The notes under the pieces were generated by a model, which worked only from the letters and a program-made list of their open reading frames with translations, had not been told where the DNA came from and searched no databases. Position numbers and translations under genes: made by a program. Below, one piece after another: positions 1 through 9,400 of a stretch of DNA of 64,000 nucleotides; within the stretch, counting starts at the first letter, position 1; each line of letters begins with the position of its first letter. This DNA is from Eisenibacter elegans DSM 3317. GTDB lineage: Bacteria; Bacteroidota; Bacteroidia; Cytophagales; Microscillaceae. The DNA lies in the NCBI RefSeq assembly GCF_000430505.1, contig NZ_AUMD01000012.1, positions 248,001 to 312,000 on the forward strand, in the 5' to 3' direction.

Positions 1-48
1 CGCAATGCGACCCAAGACAAAACCAAGCCCGTGTCCATCGTCCGCTAA
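1..48 (+). CDS. C-terminal end of a probable Mrp/NBP35-type Fe-S ATPase (partial)
   Basis: The first 48 bases read open in frame 1 and end in TAA. The 15 residues begin RNATQDKTKP, which resembles the last helix and tail of bacterial Mrp (ApbC) P-loop ATPases, where an IRNA-like segment precedes the C-terminus. Mrp proteins carry and transfer Fe-S clusters, and a NifU-domain gene directly follows, a common Bacteroidota pairing. Only the tail is present, so the call rests on a short match plus context. Confidence 0.45.
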   Translation, partial: RNATQDKTKPVSIVR

Positions 49-88
49 CACATAGTACCAAAAGAGGCGCTTGTTTGTTTGATGGATT

Positions 89-235
89 TGGGGCTTCCCC
101 CGCGCCCCCGGCTGTGGAACACAGCCGTGAGCCACGGGGTCGGGCAGCGCTTGCGCTAGCATCCTTCGCACTCTCGCGCTCGGATGTCCCTAAGCCGCTT
201 ACGCACGACTGTTTCCTAGGCCGCAGCCTGTGCCA
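89..235. repeat. GC-rich block of small palindromes between the Mrp-like and NifU-like genes
   Basis: The 261 bases between the two genes hold a block far richer in G and C than the flanks. It contains a 7-bp perfect stem GGCTGTG/CACAGCC with a GAA loop (110-126), a short palindrome AGCGC-TT-GCGCT (146-157) and a CATCC/GGATG pair (160-186). A 64-codon frame crosses it but has repetitive, arginine-rich content and no family resemblance. It looks like a structured dispersed repeat rather than a gene; its function is unknown. Confidence 0.4.
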
Positions 236-309
236 GTTTGTACTCAACGTGGTTATTTGCCAATCCTGAAAAAGGGTTGATACGCCTATAAAACCTCACA
301 TCACCCATT

Positions 310-561
310 ATGACCGAACAATTAGAACTCCATCAGCGCGTAGAAACCGCTCTCGACACCATCAGGCCTTACCTCAAAGCCGACGGTGGAGATGTAAAAG
401 TGCTCGAAGTAACACCCGAAGGAAAGGTGATGCTAGAGCTGCTCGGCTCTTGTGGTTCCTGCCCTATGTCCAAGATGACTATGCGTGCAGGCATCGAAGA
501 GTCCATCCGCAAGGCTGTCCCTGAAGTTACCGCAGTAGAGGCAATTAATGTGGCTCCATAA
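310..561 (+). CDS. NifU-like C-terminal-domain Fe-S scaffold protein
   Basis: This 83-residue protein is a stand-alone NifU C-terminal domain (NFU fold). The GGDV segment (26-29) and the CxxC pair Cys48/Cys51 in GSCGSCPMS are the family's signature; the two cysteines of a dimer hold a 4Fe-4S cluster for delivery to apo-enzymes. Length and motif position are normal for single-domain NFU proteins of Bacteroidota. The probable Mrp ATPase gene just upstream fits a cluster-assembly pair. Its last 14 bases overlap the start of the next gene, a secreted protease of unrelated function, which suggests translational coupling or simply tight packing. Confidence 0.9.
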   Translation: MTEQLELHQRVETALDTIRPYLKADGGDVKVLEVTPEGKVMLELLGSCGSCPMSKMTMRAGIEESIRKAVPEVTAVEAINVAP

Positions 562-2668
562 TAGCTCCCGAGCGCAGCTATTTTTTGTACCCGGAGCGGT
601 AATACTTCGGGTATTGCTTTTTTGCTATGCCACAGCCTTTGCCCAAACCCCTGCCGATACGGTGGCTGCTTGGCAGCGGTGTGGCACTCCCGCCGCTCCC
701 TATGCCTTTGACCAGTGGCTACAAGAGCGCCGTACTTACCAGCCTCGCCAAGACGACAGCCTGCTGTGGCAAATCCCCGTAGTGGTACACATCATCCATC
801 GGGGCGAAGCCATCGGGACGGGCAGCAACCTCTCTGACGAGCGTATCCTCTCCCAAATCCGTGTCCTCAACGAAGACTTTGGCCGCCACCCCAATACCAA
901 TGGGTTCAACACCCACCCCGCCGGAGCCGATACCCGCATCCGATTTGTATTGGCACAACAAGATCCGCAGGGCGAAGCCACTAGCGGCATTGTGCGTATC
1001 AATGGCCAGCGCAGCCTGTGGCGGCGGCAGGATTGGCCCACCCTCAGTCAGCTGAGCTATTGGAACAGCGAAGACTACCTCAACATTTGGGTCTGTGAGC
1101 TAGACGGCTTCCTTGGCCTAGCCTCCTTTCCGGAGAGCGACCTCGGCGGGCTGAGTGCCCAAGCCCAAAATCCACTCACTGACGGTCTCATCATCAACCA
1201 TCGTTACTTTGGCATCACCGACAGCCCCCCCTTCAACCTTGGCCGCACGACTACCCACGAAGTCGGCCATTACCTCGGCCTGCGCCACACTTGGGGCGAC
1301 CTGAGCAATTGCGACGGCAGCGATTTTTGCGATGATACCCCGCCGGCCTTTGGCCCTACCACCGGATGCCCCACCCAAGGCCGCACCCTCTGTAGTACCG
1401 TGCCCGAAATGTTTGAAAACTACATGGACTACACCCACGATGCCTGTATGCGTATTTTTACCCAATGCCAAGCCCAGCGTATGCAGACCGTCTTGACACA
1501 CAGCCCCCGCCGCAAGACCCTGCGCAATTCGCCCGGCCTATCGCCACCCATCACCGACGAGCTAGATGCAGGTGTAGGCCAAATCGTCTCCCTCCAAACC
1601 AATACCTGCGAGCAACGCATCCGACCAGTAGTACGCCTGCGCAATTATAGCCGCATTCCCTTGCTCAGAGCCACACTCATCGTCCGGATACAGGGGCAGG
1701 AACTATACCGCTATACTTGGGTAGGGCAGCTGAACACCCTCGCCCAAACCACGATTGAGCTGCCCTTTGTAGACTTGCCCCCGGGCAGCTACCATATCGA
1801 CATCAGCAGTACTGCTCCCAATGGCCAAGCCGATGCCAACCCTGCCAATGACGGCATCCGGCAATCATTTCGTATCGAGGCAGTACAGTCCCTGCCCTTC
1901 GTGGCCAACTTTGAAGGTGCTTTCCCCTTCGACCCTCCTTGGGAAATCCGCAACCCCGATGTGTCACTGACTTGGACACCCTACCCACTCCCGCCCATAG
2001 AGACCTTGCCCTCACAAGCGATGCAGCTCCCTTTTTTCAACTATGCTGCCCGTGGGCAATTAGATTGGCTTATCAGCCCGCCGTTGTATTTAGCTGGCCA
2101 AGGGGCGAGCTTGCAGTTTGACTATGCTTACGCACCCCGCAACACCGGAGCCGACGAGCTGGCCGTATGGCTCTCTACGGACTGTGGAAGCAGCTTCGAT
2201 ACCTTGCTTTTTAGTGCCAAAGGCCATCGGCTCCAAACAGCCCCCAAGCAGTCGGGTGCTTGGTTTCCGACTGCCCCCGGCCAATGGCGGCGCATCCGCC
2301 TAGACCTCAGCCCTTGGCAGCACCTTCCCCACCTCAAAATCGCCTTTGTAGGGCGTAACGATTTGGGCAACAACCTTTTTCTGACCCAAGTACGCCTGAC
2401 ACAGCCCCAAAATCAAAGCTCCCACGCACGCATTTACCCCAACCCCAACAGTGGCTTTTTTTATGTGGGATACCATCTATACGAGGCACAAACCATAAAA
2501 ATACATATCTTTGATACCCAAGGCCGTGTGGTGGCCAAGTATAAGTTTCCGGAGGTATTGCCCGAAACGGTAAACTCCCTACAGCTTCCTGCCCATCTCA
2601 AGGGTATTTATTTCGTCCGCGTTTCAGGAGACCATTTTGAAGAAACACACAAGATTTTGGTACATTAG
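548..2668 (+). CDS. Secreted M43-family (pappalysin-like) zinc metalloprotease with type IX sorting domain
   Basis: The 706-residue product starts with a signal peptide (hydrophobic 15-32, likely cut after AFA). The catalytic domain (about 75-320) has the metzincin zinc site HEVGHYLGLRH, with His237, Glu238, His241 and His247, and a Met-turn at NYMDY (Met293); this pattern is typical of peptidase family M43. The middle is beta-rich, with CARDB/adhesion-like segments (about 345-600). The last 80 residues, starting ARIYPNPNSG, are a type A C-terminal sorting domain for the type IX system, so the enzyme is probably released or attached at the cell surface. It overlaps the NifU-like gene by 14 bases and the downstream kinase gene by 32. 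Substrate unknown. Confidence 0.9.
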   Translation: MWLHNSSRAQLFFVPGAVILRVLLFCYATAFAQTPADTVAAWQRCGTPAAPYAFDQWLQERRTYQPRQDDSLLWQIPVVVHIIHRGEAIGTGSNLSDERILSQIRVLNEDFGRHPNTNGFNTHPAGADTRIRFVLAQQDPQGEATSGIVRINGQRSLWRRQDWPTLSQLSYWNSEDYLNIWVCELDGFLGLASFPESDLGGLSAQAQNPLTDGLIINHRYFGITDSPPFNLGRTTTHEVGHYLGLRHTWGDLSNCDGSDFCDDTPPAFGPTTGCPTQGRTLCSTVPEMFENYMDYTHDACMRIFTQCQAQRMQTVLTHSPRRKTLRNSPGLSPPITDELDAGVGQIVSLQTNTCEQRIRPVVRLRNYSRIPLLRATLIVRIQGQELYRYTWVGQLNTLAQTTIELPFVDLPPGSYHIDISSTAPNGQADANPANDGIRQSFRIEAVQSLPFVANFEGAFPFDPPWEIRNPDVSLTWTPYPLPPIETLPSQAMQLPFFNYAARGQLDWLISPPLYLAGQGASLQFDYAYAPRNTGADELAVWLSTDCGSSFDTLLFSAKGHRLQTAPKQSGAWFPTAPGQWRRIRLDLSPWQHLPHLKIAFVGRNDLGNNLFLTQVRLTQPQNQSSHARIYPNPNSGFFYVGYHLYEAQTIKIHIFDTQGRVVAKYKFPEVLPETVNSLQLPAHLKGIYFVRVSGDHFEETHKILVH

Positions 2669-5642
2669 TATTTGTCTCTTTGGAGCATTGGCATTGGCAG
2701 GGACACAGGTACTTTGTGCCCAGCAGTTACCCTTTTGGCGCTTGACGGACGAAGACGGCCTGCCCAGCGCTACGGTTTACAGCCTTTTGCAAGATGCCAA
2801 GGGCTATATTTGGATGGCTACCGAGGGCGGTTTGTGTCGCTATGATGGCAGTCGCTTTCGGTACTACAACATCCCCGGAGCCAAGGCCATTCCCATCACA
2901 GGCCTGTACGAAGACCAGCACTACCGTATTTGGTTTCACAATTTCTCCGGCCAGTTGTTCTATGTGCTCAATGAAGTAGTACACGAGGTCAAAACCCCGC
3001 CCGAAGTGGCCTTGCGTGGGTTTAGCCAATACTTTATTGACCATAGGGAGCATATTTGGCTTGCCGCCGACAAAGTATACTGCTATCAACCCAACCTCCA
3101 GACGTGGGAAACACACCAGATTCCCCTCCCACAAGCCGACGCAAACAACCCCACCCCTATCAATAGTTTTGCCGTAACCAATGAGGGCGACTTGATTGCC
3201 AGCTATTGGGCGAATGACCTTCAGGCCGCAATGCTTCAAAAAGGTGGCCGTGTAATTCCCCTCAATGGCCTAAGCTTTCAGAGTAGTTACCGCTATCGCA
3301 ATAAATTGTACTTGATAGACCGTACAGGCAATCGCATACAAGAGTATCAAGACAGCGGCAAAGTCCAGACGGTCTACCAAGCCCAAGACAACCTGATTTA
3401 CCCCCGCCACGACCGCCGTGGCAATTGGTGGATTTGTACTGACAACGGGTTAATGGCCTTCGATGCCCAGTTGCGCCCCTTACACCAACCCGCGCTGAAC
3501 CTGCTCCCCGGGATGACCATCGCCGATGTGATGGAAGATCGAGAGGGCAATCTGTGGGTGGCTACGCTCGAAAACGGCGTATTTGTCTCGCCAGTCATCA
3601 ATTGGCTGCACTATACCCAGCAAAATTCCGCCCTGCCCAACGACCGCGTAACGGCCTTGGCTGCCGACGAGCACGGGCAGCTTTTTGTGGGCGACACGCA
3701 AGGGCTCATTTCTTTGCTCAATCCCAAGACTCGCACGGTTCTCTATCAGCTCAAAAGCCGCCAGAAGGGGATGTCTGTTCACGATTTGTATTACGATGCC
3801 CCTACAAAGCGCCTGCTGACAGCCCAAATCAACCTTCATACTTGGGACATTGTAGGCCAACAAGAATTGCCCGAAGTGGTGGGATATGCGCCCAAAACTT
3901 TGTCGATGGCACGTAATCAAAACTTGCTCGTGGCCGGGGGCTACCTGAGCTATTGGGTCAATATGCACCCGTCGGATTTGAGCCAAAAACCCAAACACGG
4001 GACTTATCGGCAGCGCTACGAAGGGGTTACCCAAGCGCGCTATACCGACCCTAACCGTAATTATATCGTATTGAGAAATGTGCGGGCGCGTACAGCGTGG
4101 GCAGACACCCTCAGCGAGGAGGCTTGGATTGGGTATATCGATGGGCTCTTTCATTATGATGCACAGGGCAAGGCTCAGAAAATACGATACAAAAACCAAG
4201 ACATCTTTGCCTATGCGCTCTGCAAAGCGCCTGACGGCACGCTGTGGGTCGGCACAATGACCCAAGGCCTGATGGGTATACGCGAAGGTAGGGTAATACA
4301 CCATTTTGAACAAACCAAGGGGCTGGTCAGCAATTTTTGCCGCACCCTCACCGCTGACCGCCAGTATCTTTGGATAGGCACTGACCGGGGGTTGGTGCGC
4401 TATCAGCCTGCTACGGGCGATTACCTGCTCATCAACCGTACAGACGGGCTGATTGGGCAAGAAATCAACACCATCTACCTACAAGACTCCTATGTTTGGG
4501 TGGCTACCTCTAAGGGGCTGACCCAAATAGATACCCTCAGTCTAGGCCGTAACCTAGCCGCGCCGCCTATCTACATTACCCAAGTCAGTGTTAATGAGCA
4601 AATTGTGCCCTTACAAAACGAGTATCGCCTGCCCTACGACCAAAACAACATCAGGGTTGATTTTCAGGGCTTGGCTTTGCGCAGCAGGGGCGACTTTCGG
4701 TATCAGTACAGGCTTTTGGGCTTGAGCGAGCAATGGATTTATACCGACAGCAAGACCAACTTCTGCCGCTATCCTTCGCTGCCCCCTGGCCAGTACATTT
4801 TGCAGGTGCGTGCCATCAACGAAGATGGGGTGGAGAGCCACGTAACAGCCCTCATCAATTTTAACATCAACCCACCACTATGGCAAAAATGGTGGTTTAT
4901 CTCCCTGACAGGGTTTTTGGCTTTGTTGGTCTTTGGCTTGGCCTTGCGTTGGTATTTGGCACGGATAGAGCGCCGCAACCGCATCGAGCAGGACTTCCGA
5001 AGCTCGCAGCTGTCTTCGCTACGTGCGCAGATGAACCCCCATTTTATTTTCAATGCCCTCAACTCTATCCAAGAGTTTATCCTGACCAATGACAAGCTGC
5101 AAGCCAACCGCTACCTAGGGCAGTTTGCCGATTTAATGCGGCTGACGCTCGAAATGTCCAAACACGAGGAGGTCAGTCTCGAAGAAGAACTGAACTTGCT
5201 CCAGCTATACCTTTCGCTCGAAGCCCTGCGCTTTGAAGATAGCCTAGTTTACCAAATCGAGGTAGCTCCTGACATTATCCCCACCGATTTGAGCCTGCCG
5301 CCTATGTTGCTACAGCCCTATGTGGAGAATGCACTCAAGCACGGCCTGCTCCATCAGAGTGGTCAGCGCAGGCTGTGGCTGCGGTTTTATATAGAGGCGG
5401 CATACCTCTGTTGTGAGGTGGAAGACAATGGCATCGGGCGCGAACAAGCGGCGGTCATCCGCACACGCAAGCGCCCCGAGCACCGCTCTTTTGCTACCGG
5501 AGCCATCCAAAAGCGCCTCGAACTGCTCAACCACAAACGCAAAAGGAATATCTTTGCGTACATCGACGACCTGCACGATGCCCAAGGGCAACCTTCGGGT
5601 ACCAAGGTCGTACTGTATATTCCACTCCCTTCTCAAAACTGA
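2637..5642 (+). CDS. Two-component sensor: beta-propeller (Reg_prop)/Y_Y_Y/LytS-type histidine kinase
   Basis: The reading frame opens with TTG at 2637, preceded by AGGAG about 8 bases upstream, and gives an N-terminal signal sequence; the start lies inside the protease gene. The 1001 residues hold about two propellers of Reg_prop repeats (for example IWMATEGGLCRYDG near 58, LWVGTMTQGL near 537, LWIGTDRGLVRY near 578), a Y_Y_Y domain (about 655-735), one transmembrane helix (about 752-775), a HisKA_7TM/LytS-type phosphoacceptor region (MNPHFIFNALNS, His802) and an HATPase domain with an N-box near 896. The periplasmic propeller probably binds a ligand or polymer. The regulator gene follows after 14 bases, so the two form a cognate pair. 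Confidence 0.9.
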   Translation: MKKHTRFWYISICLFGALALAGTQVLCAQQLPFWRLTDEDGLPSATVYSLLQDAKGYIWMATEGGLCRYDGSRFRYYNIPGAKAIPITGLYEDQHYRIWFHNFSGQLFYVLNEVVHEVKTPPEVALRGFSQYFIDHREHIWLAADKVYCYQPNLQTWETHQIPLPQADANNPTPINSFAVTNEGDLIASYWANDLQAAMLQKGGRVIPLNGLSFQSSYRYRNKLYLIDRTGNRIQEYQDSGKVQTVYQAQDNLIYPRHDRRGNWWICTDNGLMAFDAQLRPLHQPALNLLPGMTIADVMEDREGNLWVATLENGVFVSPVINWLHYTQQNSALPNDRVTALAADEHGQLFVGDTQGLISLLNPKTRTVLYQLKSRQKGMSVHDLYYDAPTKRLLTAQINLHTWDIVGQQELPEVVGYAPKTLSMARNQNLLVAGGYLSYWVNMHPSDLSQKPKHGTYRQRYEGVTQARYTDPNRNYIVLRNVRARTAWADTLSEEAWIGYIDGLFHYDAQGKAQKIRYKNQDIFAYALCKAPDGTLWVGTMTQGLMGIREGRVIHHFEQTKGLVSNFCRTLTADRQYLWIGTDRGLVRYQPATGDYLLINRTDGLIGQEINTIYLQDSYVWVATSKGLTQIDTLSLGRNLAAPPIYITQVSVNEQIVPLQNEYRLPYDQNNIRVDFQGLALRSRGDFRYQYRLLGLSEQWIYTDSKTNFCRYPSLPPGQYILQVRAINEDGVESHVTALINFNINPPLWQKWWFISLTGFLALLVFGLALRWYLARIERRNRIEQDFRSSQLSSLRAQMNPHFIFNALNSIQEFILTNDKLQANRYLGQFADLMRLTLEMSKHEEVSLEEELNLLQLYLSLEALRFEDSLVYQIEVAPDIIPTDLSLPPMLLQPYVENALKHGLLHQSGQRRLWLRFYIEAAYLCCEVEDNGIGREQAAVIRTRKRPEHRSFATGAIQKRLELLNHKRKRNIFAYIDDLHDAQGQPSGTKVVLYIPLPSQN

Positions 5643-5656
5643 AATACCAACAGCCG

Positions 5657-6409
5657 ATGACCAATACCCTCAAAGCGCTCATTGTAGACGATGAAGCCAA
5701 AGCCCGTAACATCCTTGCCCAGCTACTCCAAGAATATTGCCCACAAGTAACCGTCGTAGAGAGTTGTGTAGATGTGCCAACGGCAGTGAAAGCCATTTAT
5801 AAACACAGTCCGGATGTAGTTTTTTTGGATGTAGAAATGCCTGGCTATGACGGGTTTCAGTTGTTAGACTTTTTTGAGGAGGTCAATTTTCAGGTTATTT
5901 TTACAACAGCCTATCAGGAGCACGCTTTGCGTGCCTTTCAAGTATCAGCAGTAGATTATCTGCTCAAGCCCATTCAAATAGAGTTACTTTGCAAGGCCGT
6001 TGAGAAACTCCACACCTCCCCCCGCCAGTCTGCCGAACAACTACAGTTACTGCGCGAGGCAGCTACCCCACAGCAGCCCTTGGAGCGCATTGCCTTGCCT
6101 GTGGCTGAGGGCTTGCTTTTTGTAGATGTGCAGGACATCATCTACCTGATGGCCGAAGGAGCCTATACCAAGATTATACTCCAAGACAGAGCGCCCCTGC
6201 TGATTTCGCGCAATGTCAAATCTTTTGAAGAAATGCTGCCAACGACGGTGTTTTTCAGAGCGCACCGCTCATACCTCATCAATTTACGGCGCATTAAGCA
6301 GTATGTCCGCCAAGACGGTGGTTATATCGTGATGGACAACGGCGACAGCGTCAGCCTCTCACGTGAGAAAAAAGAAGAGTTCTTGCAGCGCTATGCCAAC
6401 CAACGCTAA
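5657..6409 (+). CDS. LytTR-family DNA-binding response regulator
   Basis: The 250-residue protein has a receiver domain (1-120) with the acidic pair Asp11/Asp12, phospho-acceptor Asp58 (VVFLDVEMPG), a Thr in FTTAY near 86 and Lys in LLKP near 107. A LytTR DNA-binding domain fills about 145-250. It follows the LytS-type kinase gene by 14 bases and is surely its partner. LytTR regulators bind direct repeats upstream of their targets; no target site is obvious here. The gene runs convergent to porU with 28 bases between the stops and no clear terminator. Confidence 0.93.
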   Translation: MTNTLKALIVDDEAKARNILAQLLQEYCPQVTVVESCVDVPTAVKAIYKHSPDVVFLDVEMPGYDGFQLLDFFEEVNFQVIFTTAYQEHALRAFQVSAVDYLLKPIQIELLCKAVEKLHTSPRQSAEQLQLLREAATPQQPLERIALPVAEGLLFVDVQDIIYLMAEGAYTKIILQDRAPLLISRNVKSFEEMLPTTVFFRAHRSYLINLRRIKQYVRQDGGYIVMDNGDSVSLSREKKEEFLQRYANQR

Positions 6410-6437
6410 GGCAGCCCAGTAAGACCGATGGCTAGTA

Positions 6438-9400
6438 CTACCTCAAGATGTAGAGTTTGCCAAAGCCCCGCTTGAACGCGCGATCGCCGGCAGTAGCGCG
6501 CTGGCTGTAGTTTTCGCCTCCTTCTATCAACACACGGTATAGATAAACCCCATTGGCTAAAATATCACCAAACTCGTCGCGGCCATCCCACGCATACTCC
6601 GTGAGGTTGTTGCCAATGCGGATAGGCCCTATTTCGTCTTGGGTAATCTCACGCACCACCTTGCCGCTGATGGTCATAATCTGAATTTTGAGGCGTTGGG
6701 GTACTTCTTGCCCCGTTAGCGTAAACACAAACCTTGTACTGGTAGAAAAAGGGTTAGGATAAGGGTAAAAGTGGGTAATGGTAGACTCATTGACCACCTC
6801 AAAATTGATGAGGTAATCATTGCTTCCCGATAAATTACCCGAAACATCCGTGCCTTGAGCTTTTAGGGTATAGACCCCATCTTCGAGGGGGGTGCTAGGT
6901 TTATATTCAAAATTAAGTTGGGGATTGTTGCCTTCGGTAATAGACCAACGTGCTGCAGGGTCTCCGAAGTAGATGCGCTCAAAGCTACAATCTGGGCAGT
7001 TGCGTCGGAGCGACACTTGTAGGTGTGTAGTGTCCTGAAAGGCCAGAAAAGCGTTTTCGTCTCTAATACGCACCGAAATCAAGGGCTGCGGCGATACAAT
7101 CTCCCCATCGAGGATAGTGCGGCCATCAAAAGCAACCTCCAAGAGCGGGTGTGTGTTGTCGCGGCGTACGACAAAGGGCACCACAGCGATGTTGTTGTCG
7201 TAGTTTAGCTCTGGTTGTAGTCTTGGGTTGACAAATACCGTTAGTTCGTTATTGCCCACTCGCCCACGGGTGTCGATGGTTATTTCAAAAGATACAGAGG
7301 CGTTTCCGGCCAAGGGAGCAAGCTTGACTTCTTCTACCGTAATTTGCCCATTGTTTAGGTTACGTGTGCTGAAGCGCACCAACAACGAGTCTGTAAAATT
7401 GAGTGGGGTCAAGTTTTCAAACACAAAGGGCAGGGTAAATCGGCTGCCCTCAGGTTGTTCAGCCAATTGGTAGGTTTCGCGCCCTACGGCATCGAGGTTT
7501 AAAAAACCCTCAGGCACTCCCTCATAAAGCACCAGCCAATTGCGCACCTGTACTGGAGTAAAATTAACCGCATCGCGCATTTCGAGCCTAAAACGCAGGA
7601 AGGGATAAGTTACCGCGTTGATATTGCTGATATCAAGACTGGGGCTGTTGTTGAGGTTCGGAATCAAGACCGTAGGCGTACCTTGTAAATCTTCACCTAT
7701 CAAGCTGAGGGTATATGTGTCGGTGGGTTCGGCCTCAATACGGTGTTGGAGCGACTGCCAGCTGCGCGCAGGGCCTATGGGGGAGGAAATCAACACACCT
7801 TCATTCACAGACTGTACAATTTCTTTGTGCAGACTGATTCGGTCGCCGGTAGGGTTGGCAAAAGTAATAGGGAGGCTTTCTTCTGCTGTACCCAAGGCTG
7901 CGCCTTTTTGTCCAAAAATGATATACGGATGCCCGCTTTGTAGGGTGTTGACCAAGGTGGGATTTGCGCCTATTTCTTGTAGTTTGGTACGCATCGCTGC
8001 CGTCCAGCTACTAAACTGGATATTGCCCACCGCTACCAGCAGGATATAATCTCCGGCAGGAACAGCATCGATATAAGTAGCAAGCTCGCCCCCTTGTATT
8101 TGCGTATTGGTATAGCGATTGATGACTGATGGCTCGCGGCCACAGAAGCTCACCGGGAATACCAAGTAGGGCTGGAGTGTATTTTGCCTAAAGGCTACGG
8201 CCAAGATGGCATCTCCTCCGCAACGATTGGCGAAGGTGAGGGCAAAATTATTCCACAAAACACTCAAGTCGGTACTAACATTTCCGCCACTGGTACTGCC
8301 AAAAGTACTGGCACTGATAAGTGTCTGACTGCCTTGGAAATCATAACGTTGGGCAACCTCGTTGGGCTGTAAAGACTCTATGATGCTTTTGCGAAATTGG
8401 GCAAACTGCCGCTGTGTCCAGCCTTCGGCGCTACCCGGAATATAGGTGAAAGAGCTTTCGCTCCAGATACTGCCGGGATTGTTGACCACATCGGCAAAGT
8501 TGCTGCGCCAGTAATAGACGGTACTGTCTGCGCCTGAGAGCGGCACCTCCCAAATACCTGTGGTAGAAGCCGGCAGGGTTGTGCTGCGCTTGTTGGGGCT
8601 GTTAAAGCTGGGCGAGGTGTCTAGCTCTATCGTAAACTGCCGCGTGGGATCCGGCACTTGGTTGGGCGTAACAATCAGCCGCACCATATTTTGATTGACA
8701 ATACTGAACTCTGGGGGAAGCAAAGCACGCACCCCTATCCCGGGGATATTCAGCTCCAGAATACCGGTATTATTGTTCTTGGTAATCTCTTCGATAGTAT
8801 CATCAGGGTCTATCCGTACTTCAAAACGATTGAGACCAAAGCTGTTCAACTCAGGATCGTTGCGTAGGGTAAAGTACAGGGTGTCGCGGCTGTCGACAGG
8901 TGGGTAGGGCAGCGAGCTGACGTAAGTGCGCACTGTTCCGCTGGGAAAGGTACGCCGCACCCGAAGGTTGAGGTCTTGGGTGCTGCGGGTACCTCGGTTG
9001 GTAACAACCACCCGGAGCTGAAAGGAGTCTGCTTGTGCTGTGAGCGGGCTGCCGTCAAAAGTAATGGCCGATACCCAATTATCTTGGGTGGCATAGTCGG
9101 GGAGGTTGCCGGCGCGAAACTGCACCGCAGGGTCTCCCTGATAGAGCATTTGTTGGGCATTGGAAATAAGCAACTGATCAGTGGTATTGCTATACCGGCG
9201 AGCCACATTTTGCAAAATAACGCCAATGGGTTGGCCGGCATTGAAGCTTTCCAGAAAGGCGTTGATATAGAAGAAGTTGGAGTAATTGCGAAGCGGGAAA
9301 GTAAACCCGATATAGGAGTGTGCTAGGAAACCTATTGCGCCCCTGTCGCGGGTGAAGAGCCAATCTTGCGAGAGGGAGACATTGCCCCCATAGAAAATAC

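Noticed and set aside
75-269. 64-codon frame across the GC-rich block
   Set aside because: No family resemblance, arginine- and serine-rich content that follows the GC-rich palindromes, and no supporting promoter; treated as part of the repeat block.
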